Source: Clostridium sp. (lineage in GTDB: Bacteria > Bacillota > Clostridia > Oscillospirales > Acutalibacteraceae). Taken from it: a stretch of 64,000 nt of DNA. Location: the NCBI GenBank assembly GCA_023663865.1, contig JAMPGU010000004.1:58492-122491 (forward strand). The letters run 5' to 3'. Of the stretch, positions 19,409 through 28,416 are shown piece by piece. The notes under the pieces were generated by a model, which ran no database searches, had not been told where the DNA came from, and saw only the letters and a list, made by a program, of their open reading frames with translations. Both the position numbers and the translations under genes were made by a program. The first letter of the stretch is position 1. Each line of letters opens with the position of its first letter.

Positions 19409-19930
19409 TTATCTAAATTCATTACTGAATAATTTTTTTAATTTATTTCTTATTCGTGACAATCGTGTTGTCACCGCCGGAATAGACATATCCAGCATAT
19501 TTGCAATCTCTTCTATTTTATATTCGTTTATGTAGCGAAGCTTAAACAGTTCAGCATCCTGATCAGAGAGTGCAGCGCTAATTTGCCTTGAATACTGTTC
19601 AAAGGTTAACCGGTCATCAATATCTTCATTTTGCGAAGGTATATTGATAATCTCTTCAATGTCCACCTGGTTTTGACTCTTTTTAACTTCATCAAACCGT
19701 TTGAATATAAAATTGTTGGCTGTTTTCATCAGAAACGCCTTAACATATTCAATTTCTTCACCGGCTAAATACTTTTTGTATAGAACCAAAAAGCTTTCCT
19801 GTACACAGTCCTCGGCCATTTCATTATTCTTCAGCTTCGATAAACAATACCGATATATCGAAACATAATTTTCATCAAAGGCCTTTTTGAACAGCTCGTC
19901 GGCCAGCTTCTTTCGGGAATTGTCCGCCAT
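19409..19930 (-). CDS. ECF-type RNA polymerase sigma factor
   Basis: 173 residues with sigma region 2 (AEDCVQESFLVLYKKY, preceded by YRYCLSKLKNN) and region 4 with a helix-turn-helix (KIEEIANMLDMSIPAVTTRL). No region 1 or 3 is present, so it is an extracytoplasmic-function sigma factor. The start is placed at ATG 19930 because AGGAGG lies about 10 bases upstream; the ATG at 19951 precedes this site. It is first in an operon with the membrane LRR protein. The 29-bp element at 20105-20133 may be its own promoter. Confidence 0.9.
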   Translation of the reverse strand: MADNSRKKLADELFKKAFDENYVSIYRYCLSKLKNNEMAEDCVQESFLVLYKKYLAGEEIEYVKAFLMKTANNFIFKRFDEVKKSQNQVDIEEIINIPSQNEDIDDRLTFEQYSRQISAALSDQDAELFKLRYINEYKIEEIANMLDMSIPAVTTRLSRIRNKLKKLFSNEFR

Positions 19931-20104
19931 TAGCACCACCCCTCCTTTCATTCAGCATAGGGTAATCTCGTCAGATTTCTGAATTCTTAATTGAAATTCA
20001 AAATTTCTTACCCTGCAGCAATCATTCAATCTGCCTGCAAGCCACAGCCAAACACGATTTTTCACTGCCTTGCAGAGCATCATTTCACAACGCTTTCATA
20101 TACT

Positions 20105-20133
20105 AGTACGATTAACAAGCAAAAACCTTACAC
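20105..20133 (-). promoter_or_regulatory. Candidate ECF-type promoter upstream of the sigma gene
   Basis: Minus strand GTGTAA (20133-20128), a 17-base spacer containing TTTTTGCTTGTTAAT, and CGTACT (20110-20105). A nearly identical 29-bp block (23 of 29 positions) lies upstream of a 26-residue peptide gene at 50863-50891. A CGTA-type -10 suits ECF promoters, so autoregulation is plausible. The rest of the gap from 19931 to 20303 holds a weak hairpin at 20199-20230 and no gene that I can support. Confidence 0.5.
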
Positions 20134-20303
20134 TTTTTTCAAAAAAATTTTATTTTTTTATTCTTTCTACATATTGTAACATAAATCGACACAAACGAAA
20201 AGCACCGAAATTTACCATTCCAGTGCTTTTTTGAAAAAATATGACATTATTTTTGTTACCTTTTGCAATTTTATTAACTATTTATATGAGGGGGTATAAC
20301 ATT

Positions 20304-22523
20304 ATGACAAATTCATTTGAAGAAATGCAAAAGGAAATTAATGAAAAAATAAAGCAAAATCCAAATGACACGTCACTGCTTCTTGAAAGAGCATGGCAAT
20401 TTTTTGCCGCTTTAAGATATGATAAGTGCATTGCAGACTGTTCAAAAATTATCGAAATAGATACTAAAAACTGTGAGGCTTATTCTCTCTTAGCTTATTC
20501 ATATTATAGAAAAAAAGATTGTAGAAAGGCAGAAGAAACAATAAATATAGCGCAAACCATAAATGATAAATTCTATTTAAATTATCTAGTTCTGGGAAAT
20601 ATTTCAGCAGAGTTTTTTCAAGACTATGAAAAAGCAAAATCTCAATACAAGAAAGCATTAGAATTAAATCCTAAATCAATTCTAGTGTACAATGCTATTG
20701 GCATCATGTATAAAAATGATTATGGTAATAGGCACAAAGCATTAGAATACTATAATAATGGTATTTTATTAGGACCAAAGACTTTGGAAGAGGCAAATAT
20801 ATATAACAGCAGAGGATTACTATTAGAAGAAACAAATAATAAGCCTGAATATGCATTAAATGATTATGAAAGTGCAATCAAAATAAATCCATTTAATTCA
20901 CGTTTCTATAATTGCATAGGAGTATTATATAAGGATAAATATCATGATTATAATACAGCAAAAAAATACTATACCGAAGCAATTAAAAGAAATCCCAGTC
21001 ATGCTCGTGCCTATAATAACAGAGGAAATTTATATTTTGAATATTTTAATGATTATAAAAAAGCATTAAAGGATTATACGGACGCTCAAAAATATGCAAT
21101 TGAACAAAAAGAATACTCGCTATTAAAACGAATAGAAAACAACATAAAAAAAACCAAAGCTATACTTAGTAAAGCAGACGATGAAAATAAAAAAGTAAAA
21201 AAATTAATGGAAAAAATTGATAATAGCGGTTTGAACGATATTATAAAAAGTACTAAAAAATCTTTTGCAAATTTTATTCAGGAAAATAAAAACTTTTCAA
21301 ACAATACTGATATGGAATTTGTAGTTCTCAGAAGGTGGAATTCATATACACCCATAATCGGAGATGCTAATAGAATAAGTAAGGGTGGCGGATACTTTTT
21401 CAGAATAAATAATTGCGGAATTGTTATTGATCCGGGGTTTAACTTTATTGATAACTTTAAATCACAGGGCTTGAATTTTTCTGAAATTGATCACATAATA
21501 ATTACTCATGCTCATAATGACCATACCACTGATTTAGAATCGATCATAACATTACTTCATCAATATAACGAAAATATCAGAGGCGACTTTGATGATCCTG
21601 AAGATAACACAATTATGAGTGAAGTATTAAATGAGCAAAGCACTCCAGTTACTGAGGACGATAGAAAACGAATTGAAGAAATTGTATCAGAAAGGCTGGA
21701 AAAATCTCCGAGAAGAAAAAGGCTCAGACTCTATATGTCAACAAGCACATATAAAAAATATGCCACAATCCTTGATCTCTATAACAAGTCAGATTATGAC
21801 GTTATATTGATTAAGAATAATGATGAACTGCCAATAATTTATCCTAACGAAATTACCGGCAATATATTTAACTCAATAAAAATTCAGGCGATATATGCTA
21901 AGCATAATGATTTGTTATCTGACAGAGACGCCTTGGGCTTTATAATAAACTATAACAATTTTATCTTGATATATACCGGAGATACCGGATTTAATGAAAA
22001 AATAAAAAAGCAATATCAAAGAATAAAAGAAGAATATAAAAACAAAAAAATAGTATTATTAGCACATCTGGGTGGTTTCAAGGAATATGAAAAAAAATAT
22101 GACTATTCTAAACTTACAGATAAGAATCAAAAATATTTCTACAAAAATCATCTTGGTCGCTTAGGTCTTGCCAAACTGATTGAAACACTTGAACCCGATA
22201 TATGTATAATTTCCGAATTTGGCGAAGAATTCCGAACAAGCCGACAAAAAATTACAAAAGTTTTTCAAGATATATACAGCGAAACATATTTTATACCAGC
22301 AGATATCGGTCTATGCTTTAATTCCGAAAACGAAATCAAATTAATTGATAAAGTGGATGATAACAACCATACAATTGGCTATAATTTTTATGACATTAAT
22401 AACACATCGATTTATGAATGCTATGGCGATGCCTCACTCCATTATTACAATGCTGAAAAAGTCAACGAGGGTCATGTGGCAGAGGGAATCATTAACAATT
22501 ACAGAAAGAAAAACTTTAATTAG
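20304..22523 (+). CDS. TPR repeat protein fused to metallo-beta-lactamase-fold hydrolase
   Basis: 739 residues. About seven TPR units occupy residues 1-290 (for example AKKYYTEAIKRNPSHARAYN). A short coiled linker leads to a metallo-beta-lactamase domain from about 355. Its metal motif is ITHAHNDHTTD (HxHxDH); a later aspartate is in IYTGDTGF and histidines in LLAHLGGF and KNHLGRLG. Start ATG 20304 has GAGGGG 9 bases upstream; the in-frame ATG at 20241 has no ribosome site. It is alone at the island edge and AT-rich. A nuclease or second-messenger hydrolase role, as in defence-associated MBL proteins, is possible but not shown. Confidence 0.75.
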   Translation: MTNSFEEMQKEINEKIKQNPNDTSLLLERAWQFFAALRYDKCIADCSKIIEIDTKNCEAYSLLAYSYYRKKDCRKAEETINIAQTINDKFYLNYLVLGNISAEFFQDYEKAKSQYKKALELNPKSILVYNAIGIMYKNDYGNRHKALEYYNNGILLGPKTLEEANIYNSRGLLLEETNNKPEYALNDYESAIKINPFNSRFYNCIGVLYKDKYHDYNTAKKYYTEAIKRNPSHARAYNNRGNLYFEYFNDYKKALKDYTDAQKYAIEQKEYSLLKRIENNIKKTKAILSKADDENKKVKKLMEKIDNSGLNDIIKSTKKSFANFIQENKNFSNNTDMEFVVLRRWNSYTPIIGDANRISKGGGYFFRINNCGIVIDPGFNFIDNFKSQGLNFSEIDHIIITHAHNDHTTDLESIITLLHQYNENIRGDFDDPEDNTIMSEVLNEQSTPVTEDDRKRIEEIVSERLEKSPRRKRLRLYMSTSTYKKYATILDLYNKSDYDVILIKNNDELPIIYPNEITGNIFNSIKIQAIYAKHNDLLSDRDALGFIINYNNFILIYTGDTGFNEKIKKQYQRIKEEYKNKKIVLLAHLGGFKEYEKKYDYSKLTDKNQKYFYKNHLGRLGLAKLIETLEPDICIISEFGEEFRTSRQKITKVFQDIYSETYFIPADIGLCFNSENEIKLIDKVDDNNHTIGYNFYDINNTSIYECYGDASLHYYNAEKVNEGHVAEGIINNYRKKNFN

Positions 22524-22570
22524 TACACTTGCCTTTGTATTCATATTTCACAATTACAATATAGTACAAT

Positions 22571-22614
22571 AAAAAAACTCTTGATACTTCACCTAAGGTA
22601 TCAAGAGTTTTTTT
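22571..22614. terminator. Strong bidirectional terminator
   Basis: A-run plus ACTCTTGATAC (to 22587) pairs with GTATCAAGAGT plus T-run (22598-22614). It separates the convergent TPR-MBL gene and the kinase-fold gene. Confidence 0.9.
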
Positions 22615-22653
22615 ATTGTTGATAAACGTAATAACAATCAGATGTATGTAGAA

Positions 22654-23679
22654 TTAACTTGATAATTCAAGACGTTTCAAAATCATCAGGAGCCATCGCC
22701 GTACACTTTCAACTTTTCCATTTTTATGTGCGTTTAATAAACTATTTTCACTCCAACGTATATCCGAACTCCAAAAAGCATTTATGATGGCATAAAGATA
22801 TGGATACCAATACTGTTGTTCTTTTGAAAAGCTGCGTACAGAATTGTATCCCTCTAAGAATGATATCAATATTTTTGGTTCAAAATTATCTTCTTTATCT
22901 TCAGGATAATCCATGAGTCTTGCTTCAAAAACAGCTTGCATTACCGCATCACAAAAAAGCTCGTTATCTCCAGCCCTATTAAAGTCGAAGATACCGATTT
23001 CACCTAAATCAGTGTGATATAAGTTACAATTACTTATATCACCTTGAACAGCATATCGCGATTGCTGTTTTAATGGTGAAAGGATTTCCATATAATCATT
23101 ATATTTACTTACAATTTTATCAAATAACACTCTTTCATCGTTTTCGAAAGTTTCTCCTAAAGATATAAAGGTTTTAAAATCAAACAACTCATTATTTTCA
23201 AATGGGTCAAATAAAACTTTATTATTAATATGGAAATTGTTAGCTTCTGAAATCGTGTGCATTTTCGCAAGCAATATACCTGTCTTTTTGGCAACTTCAG
23301 TATCTACAATCTTTATTTCATTTTCAACAAATTGCTCGACAGTTACTATTACATCATATCCGTAGATTCTGTAGTGCTTAGCAAACTTATCGCCGGTTTT
23401 ATATTGATATGGCGTTATTATACCATTGCTTCGCAGTGCATCTGCAAATAGACTTTGACTTTCAATCAGTTCTATCGAAACATCTGCTTCATTTTTAAAG
23501 CGTATAACAAGAGACAAAGCATTTTCCAATTCAACCTTAACAATAAGGCGAACTTGTTTTAAATTAGAATTATTGTTTTCATAATTATATCGCTGAAGCT
23601 CTGTAATTTGTTTGATTTTTGAATCAATATGATAATCTTTCAAAATATTTTCAACGTTACTAGTATTAACATTAAACAT
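22654..23679 (-). CDS. APH-fold kinase (aminoglycoside/choline kinase-like), 1 of 3
   Basis: Protein-kinase-like phosphotransferase of 341 residues. The catalytic loop reads QGDISNCNLY, where the usual HGD is QGD, and the metal motif DFD is FDFNRAGD. An N-terminal small lobe precedes it. The substrate cannot be told: the family phosphorylates aminoglycosides, choline, homoserine or other alcohols. Start ATG 23679 has AAAGG upstream; the preceding TTG has no better site. It is one of three such genes within 8 kb. Confidence 0.72.
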   Translation of the reverse strand: MFNVNTSNVENILKDYHIDSKIKQITELQRYNYENNNSNLKQVRLIVKVELENALSLVIRFKNEADVSIELIESQSLFADALRSNGIITPYQYKTGDKFAKHYRIYGYDVIVTVEQFVENEIKIVDTEVAKKTGILLAKMHTISEANNFHINNKVLFDPFENNELFDFKTFISLGETFENDERVLFDKIVSKYNDYMEILSPLKQQSRYAVQGDISNCNLYHTDLGEIGIFDFNRAGDNELFCDAVMQAVFEARLMDYPEDKEDNFEPKILISFLEGYNSVRSFSKEQQYWYPYLYAIINAFWSSDIRWSENSLLNAHKNGKVESVRRWLLMILKRLELSS

Positions 23680-23755
23680 CAAATATCTAACCTTTTCGTT
23701 TTTTCATCAAATAATTTATTACATTACAATTGAAAATCCATTTAGCTTGTAAAAT

Positions 23756-23786
23756 AATAGACCTGTGCTTTTCAGATAGGTCTATT
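23756..23786 (-). terminator. Terminator after the recombinase remnant
   Basis: AATAGACCT at 23756-23764 pairs with AGGTCTATT at 23777-23785 around a 12-base loop. The following minus-strand sequence is T-rich. Confidence 0.6.
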
Positions 23787-23789
23787 TGC

Positions 23790-25059
23790 TCATTTTGGTG
23801 GAGATGGAGAAGCCAAATCCGAAACATTATTTAATTCTGATACAGATAACGATTTCACATTATCTGTATAGTTGAAATAGAAATCTACTTTATCATCATA
23901 GAGGATAACTGAGTTTACAAATGTGTCAATAAGCATTCGTCTATTGTCAAGATTAGTCAAATCCAAATTTTTGAAGTTATCAAACCATTCTACCAAAAAA
24001 TCTCTGCTTATCATTGAATATGTTATGCTTTTCTTTGCAATTTCAGTTTCAAGATTTTCTTTAGTCTTTTCAAGTTCATTAAGTCTTGCTTTTGTCGATT
24101 TTGTGATTATACCTTGCTCTATAGCAGCAATTATATTCTCAATGGCTTTGTTGGTTTGCAATAACTGTTTCTTCAAGATCTTGAGAGTAGGACTTTCCTC
24201 GTCCTGGATTGAATTATTTTATTAATAAGTTTCTCTATCAATTCATCATTGTTGATAAACTGAATCACTTGATTTATTACAATATTTTCAATCCAATCTT
24301 TTTTAACAGACTTTTATCACAAGTTTTATTTCGTTTGGTGTTAACACATTTGTAGTAGGCATATCTTCTGCCTTTCGCATTACCGCTTTCTCCTACCATA
24401 AATAACATACACTTGCCACAATAAAGTTTTGTAAAAGATAATCCTCAACTGCTTTGTGCCTTGACGGTGCTTTTTTATTGACTGCAAGCAAATCCTTAAT
24501 CTCACTTTGTGTCATATCTGCGATATAATCATCAAATATTTCACGAACAATAGGTGCAGTAGTCGGATTAATTTGGTAATTCTGATTTTCATCAATTGTA
24601 AAACCTAACGCCACTGTACCGCCATTATATTTACATTTAAGTGCGTTTTCTGTTAATCCACGATTTATCTTTTCTGCAAGTTCTGCTGAATAATACTCAG
24701 CATATCCCTCCAGCATTGATTCAAGCAATATGCCTTCAGCGCCGCTACTGATTGATTCAGTTGCAGATATAACTTTTACGTCATTCTTTTTGAGGATGTT
24801 TTTATAATGAGCGGAGTCATAACGATTACGAGCGAAACGATCTAACTTCCAAACAATTTAAACCTTTGTTGCTATCCTTAATCATCTGCTGAAACTGAGG
24901 ACGATTGTCCGTCTTTGCAGACAATGCACGATCAATGTACGAGTCAATAACACGAATGCCATTCTTTTCAGTAAAAGCCCTGCATTCTCTCAACTGACCA
25001 TCGATAGACTCTTCACGCTGATTGTCACTTGAATATCGAGCATAAATTACACCGTTCAT
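23790..25059 (-). pseudogene. Large serine recombinase, broken by frameshift and deletion
   Basis: The N-terminal resolvase part (from 25059) begins MNGVIYARYSSDNQREESI with the catalytic serine. Near 24850 the frame shifts, and WKLDRFARNRYDS continues in another frame through ESMLEGYAEYYSAELAEKI to about 24393. A zinc-ribbon part (CGKC, then RRYAYYKCVN) lies in yet another frame around 24300-24410. The coiled-coil C-terminal segment runs from about 24176 to 23790. At least two frame breaks and some missing sequence rule out an active enzyme. Such recombinases move mobilizable elements, so this is probably the inactivated integrase of the surrounding island. Confidence 0.88.
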
Positions 25060-25110
25060 TCTATCTCCTCACTTGAATATTAACGCTCATTCGACTTTTT
25101 GTCAACAGTT

Positions 25111-26253
25111 CTATTTATCATTTTTTGATACAAAATCAAATGCACATATTATCCTACTTCTTTGAACATCCTCTTGTCTGACCGAGCAATATCCTTTTGC
25201 ACTTGTTTTCGACGGATTGAAATTTTTACACTCCAAGCATTTTCGTCTTTCCTTTTTCTTTCCATGGCCATCACAAACAATCATATTATAACCGACAATA
25301 TAATTCCGCAAATTTTCAGCATTAGTACAAATCTTAACAGACTCTTTTTTATCATTATGTAATACAAAACTAATATTATTCTTATCATCAGCAGTCATGT
25401 TCATATCATTTACTAAATAGCAAGTTTCATTGTATTTATTAATATTTTCCGCATCAAGTTCATCAATGAAATGAAGGATACTGCTCATTATACTATTATT
25501 TAAACCGTATCCACCATATCCGTATTCATAATAAATATGGCCTTTATATTCTTCTTTTTGGAATACAATATCAACAACATAATCTCTCTTTTTATAATCA
25601 TCTGATACATCATGATTTAGAGGTGAAATTTTTGCATACATATGTAACTTATCATCAAATTCTTTTTTCCATTTTGGATAATTTATTTTATTTTCGATTT
25701 CTTCCTCTTTAGCTAAGCGTTCATTTGTGGATTGCTTTATTTCTTCAAGTGACCCATTATGCCTTTTTAAAAATTCATTTTTACATTTAGTAATTTCAGG
25801 AATATCTAAAGTTGTTACCTTTTCAAAATATTTCATAGGAATACAAAGCTTACTTGAAAAATCACCAATTCTTTTTAAAGGTGTTCCGTGCATATGTGCA
25901 TAGCATAAAACACTTTCTGAAACCCCTAGTGCTTCTGCAATTTCATGTGGATATCTCAATCCATATACTTGCTCAACAAGTTCAAAAATATCCAATTCTA
26001 TTGGAACATTTTGCTCATCAAGTTCAATAAGATATAATAATCCACCGATTCCTATTTTATTTCTTTTAAATTTATTTTTAAAATACCACGGCAAATTGGA
26101 AGTAATATAATCATAATGGTCATAGTTTATTCCCCAATCATCACACACATTATTTAAATCTTCAATTCTACTTCCATACTTCTCCCCGCCAGCACATATT
26201 CCATCAAAATTAAATTCACAAGTTCTGCAAGTTTTATCTAAATGTAATTTCAT
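25111..26253 (-). CDS. Unknown cysteine-cluster protein
   Basis: 380 residues, not recognised. The N-terminus has a likely metal site (CRTCEFNFDGICAGG, then VCDDWG). The middle contains a helix-turn-helix-like stretch (HEIAEALGVSESVLCYAHMH) and the C-terminus a second cysteine cluster (CLECKNFNPSKTSAKGYC). A good AAAGGAGA site is present. The downstream neighbour is the dead recombinase and the upstream gene overlaps its start by 4 bases (ATGA), so it is read with the APH-fold kinase gene. Confidence 0.55.
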   Translation of the reverse strand: MKLHLDKTCRTCEFNFDGICAGGEKYGSRIEDLNNVCDDWGINYDHYDYITSNLPWYFKNKFKRNKIGIGGLLYLIELDEQNVPIELDIFELVEQVYGLRYPHEIAEALGVSESVLCYAHMHGTPLKRIGDFSSKLCIPMKYFEKVTTLDIPEITKCKNEFLKRHNGSLEEIKQSTNERLAKEEEIENKINYPKWKKEFDDKLHMYAKISPLNHDVSDDYKKRDYVVDIVFQKEEYKGHIYYEYGYGGYGLNNSIMSSILHFIDELDAENINKYNETCYLVNDMNMTADDKNNISFVLHNDKKESVKICTNAENLRNYIVGYNMIVCDGHGKKKERRKCLECKNFNPSKTSAKGYCSVRQEDVQRSRIICAFDFVSKNDK

Positions 26254-27257
26254 TTCTTTCTCCTTTTATTTTCAATATTATTCAAAATTTCATCCTTAAT
26301 TTTATCATAATAAATGATATGCTCAACAGTTTCTTTAACCTCATTGATGCCCATTTGCTGTTCTTCTTCGTTATTACACTCAATCATCAAGGCACGCTTG
26401 ATATTGTATTCAAGCCATTCAAGTCTGTCGTAATTGCCGTAATACATAACTTCCCAGTCAATATTAGTATCAAGACTTGTATTTTCAAAATAAGCCCTGA
26501 AAAATGCATTGAACAAATCAAAATCTATATTACAAGTTTCGTAGCCTGACCAGCATAGTGCAAGTTCAAACAATTCAAGATATGGATTTGAATAGCCCAA
26601 ACACTCCAAATCAATCAATTTAAAATCATCGCCAAGCCACAATACATTTTTGCTGTCCATATCATTATGACAAATTGCTTTGACGGGCGGCATTTTCTTT
26701 ATTGCAATATTGCCTTTTGTCATACTTTCGTTAAATAAATCCATATTATCTTTGATAATATCATAAATCGGCGAGTTCATTTCTTTTGCAAGTTCAATAT
26801 ATTTCTGCCAATCAATATGTATCTCGTTTCGTTCAAACGGCTCATTCTTAAGATCAATATTATGAATTTGCGCAAGAACACTGCCTATTTTTTCACAATG
26901 AAAAGCCTTTATTTCACCATCTTTTAGTGACCTGCCGTCGTACCAATCAAAAATATAAAAATACTGACCGTTCAATTCCTGCATTTTTCTACCGTTGAAT
27001 TCTAAAGCATAAACTGCAGGAATATTATTTTGCTCTAATATTTCTTCAATATCTTCAGCGATTTTGTAATTACCCATAGCAGTCGGGCGTTTCATAATAT
27101 TAGGGTTTAAAAGTTTGATTATGTGCCCGCCATTTTCGGTTACCACCTTATACATTTGGTGCATAAATCCCCCTGTTACGCGAACAGGCCGTTCAATTAC
27201 TTTTCCTAATTTTAACCTTTCTGCAGCTAAGTCAAAAAAGTTATCTATATTTATCAT
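26250..27257 (-). CDS. APH-fold kinase, 2 of 3
   Basis: 335-residue phosphotransferase with catalytic loop CHNDMDSKNVLW (HxDxxxxN) and metal-binding LIDLECLGYSNPYLEL. The N-lobe begins RVTGGFMHQMYKVVTENGG, a nucleotide-binding loop in the style of choline/aminoglycoside kinases. It overlaps its neighbours on both sides by 4 bases, showing translational coupling in a compact array. Substrate unknown. Confidence 0.75.
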   Translation of the reverse strand: MINIDNFFDLAAERLKLGKVIERPVRVTGGFMHQMYKVVTENGGHIIKLLNPNIMKRPTAMGNYKIAEDIEEILEQNNIPAVYALEFNGRKMQELNGQYFYIFDWYDGRSLKDGEIKAFHCEKIGSVLAQIHNIDLKNEPFERNEIHIDWQKYIELAKEMNSPIYDIIKDNMDLFNESMTKGNIAIKKMPPVKAICHNDMDSKNVLWLGDDFKLIDLECLGYSNPYLELFELALCWSGYETCNIDFDLFNAFFRAYFENTSLDTNIDWEVMYYGNYDRLEWLEYNIKRALMIECNNEEEQQMGINEVKETVEHIIYYDKIKDEILNNIENKRRKK

Positions 27258-27634
27258 TTATCTCCCTTTTCAAATATCTCCAAAATCTTCTCGATATCAT
27301 TAATATCTTTAAATTCTCTTGGATAGTTATATCCCTTATTAATCAATTCCAAAATTCTTTTTGTGTATTTATCAACACCGTATTTTTTTATGTATAACGC
27401 ATACGCTTTTGCATCATTTTCACTGGAACTGAAAAAGCCTACATTACAATACTTTACATTATTACATTTCCAACAACCATCAATATTTTTACTATTACAA
27501 CAAACTGCATTAGGACACGTTTTATCATCAAATAAATTTGCATAAGAACAACTTGGTTTATTACTTTTGCAACCGTCACATTCACTAAAAAAACAATATT
27601 CACAATGATTACCACAATAACCTATTTCTTTCAT
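27254..27634 (-). CDS. DUF3795-like cysteine-rich protein
   Basis: 126 residues with at least 14 cysteines, starting GYCGNHCEYCFFSECDGCKS. The YCGxxCxxC opening is typical of the DUF3795 family, whose function is unknown. AGAGGT upstream. It lies between the acetyltransferase (1-base gap) and a kinase gene (4-base overlap). Confidence 0.65.
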   Translation of the reverse strand: MKEIGYCGNHCEYCFFSECDGCKSNKPSCSYANLFDDKTCPNAVCCNSKNIDGCWKCNNVKYCNVGFFSSSENDAKAYALYIKKYGVDKYTKRILELINKGYNYPREFKDINDIEKILEIFEKGDK

Positions 27635-27635
27635 A

Positions 27636-28382
27636 CTATACCTCTAATCCATATAACTTGTATGGATTATTTTTTAATTCTTGCTCATATAAACCAACAA
27701 CATCCCATATATCAAAAAACATAACGTTTGAATTGCCGATTAATCCGTCTTTGATAACACCTTTTTCATATGCCATATTCTGAATTGTGTACCAAGACTT
27801 TACAGGAAAAGTTCCCGCTTCTACAAGCCATTTGTCAGGCGGATAAATAGCATTTATTTCATCACTTAACGGAAAGTGATTTTTAATATCATCAGGCAAT
27901 AAGTCCTCAGCATAATGCATTGCAGTTAACTTGTAAATATCAACACCAAGCATTAGAGCTTTACCACCATTATGTATTAAATATTGCAATCCATCCTTAA
28001 TCTCATTTGCAGATTTACCCCAAGCGGAAATACGAAATATTCCGTCATTAGTAATGGTACCACGCATTTGTCTGAAAGTATCTGCAATAATACCCATTGC
28101 ACTGCGCTCACAATTTTCAGGTAATATCTGAATTTTTGTTGTGATTCCAAGAGATTTATCTTGTTCAGTTAACGGCATTTCTTTACTCAATCTTAAAGCA
28201 GGCATAAATATACTTCCATTTTTACCAACGACCTCTTTTAATACAGAAATAACAGTTTCTGCTCCGCCGTCAACATATCCTAAGCTGCTCAACGAACTAT
28301 GCACTTCTATTTCATCACCTGATTTTAGCCCTAAGTTAAGCAATCCGTTTATAATATCTTGCTTAGTAATAGTTTTCATCAT
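27636..28382 (-). CDS. AAC(3)-family N-acetyltransferase
   Basis: Member of the antibiotic N-acetyltransferase fold (aminoglycoside 3-N-acetyltransferase-like), 248 residues from the chosen start. It shows VHSSLSSLGYVDGGAETVI near the N-terminus and the acetyl-CoA region SKEMPLTEQDKSLGITTKIQ later; LTAMHYAEDLLP occupies the place of the conserved histidine region. The start at 28382 follows GGAG by 6 bases. Whether it confers resistance cannot be told: many chromosomal members have other substrates. Confidence 0.75.
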   Translation of the reverse strand: MMKTITKQDIINGLLNLGLKSGDEIEVHSSLSSLGYVDGGAETVISVLKEVVGKNGSIFMPALRLSKEMPLTEQDKSLGITTKIQILPENCERSAMGIIADTFRQMRGTITNDGIFRISAWGKSANEIKDGLQYLIHNGGKALMLGVDIYKLTAMHYAEDLLPDDIKNHFPLSDEINAIYPPDKWLVEAGTFPVKSWYTIQNMAYEKGVIKDGLIGNSNVMFFDIWDVVGLYEQELKNNPYKLYGLEV

Positions 28383-28416
28383 GAATTTCTCCATTACTAT
28401 TTAATAGTAAAAAACT

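Noticed and set aside
20199..20232. Hairpin with T-run between divergent genes
   Set aside because: The stem is only about 8 bp and no gene ends before it on the plus strand; it resembles the terminator at 11957 but has no transcript to end, so I did not list it as a terminator.
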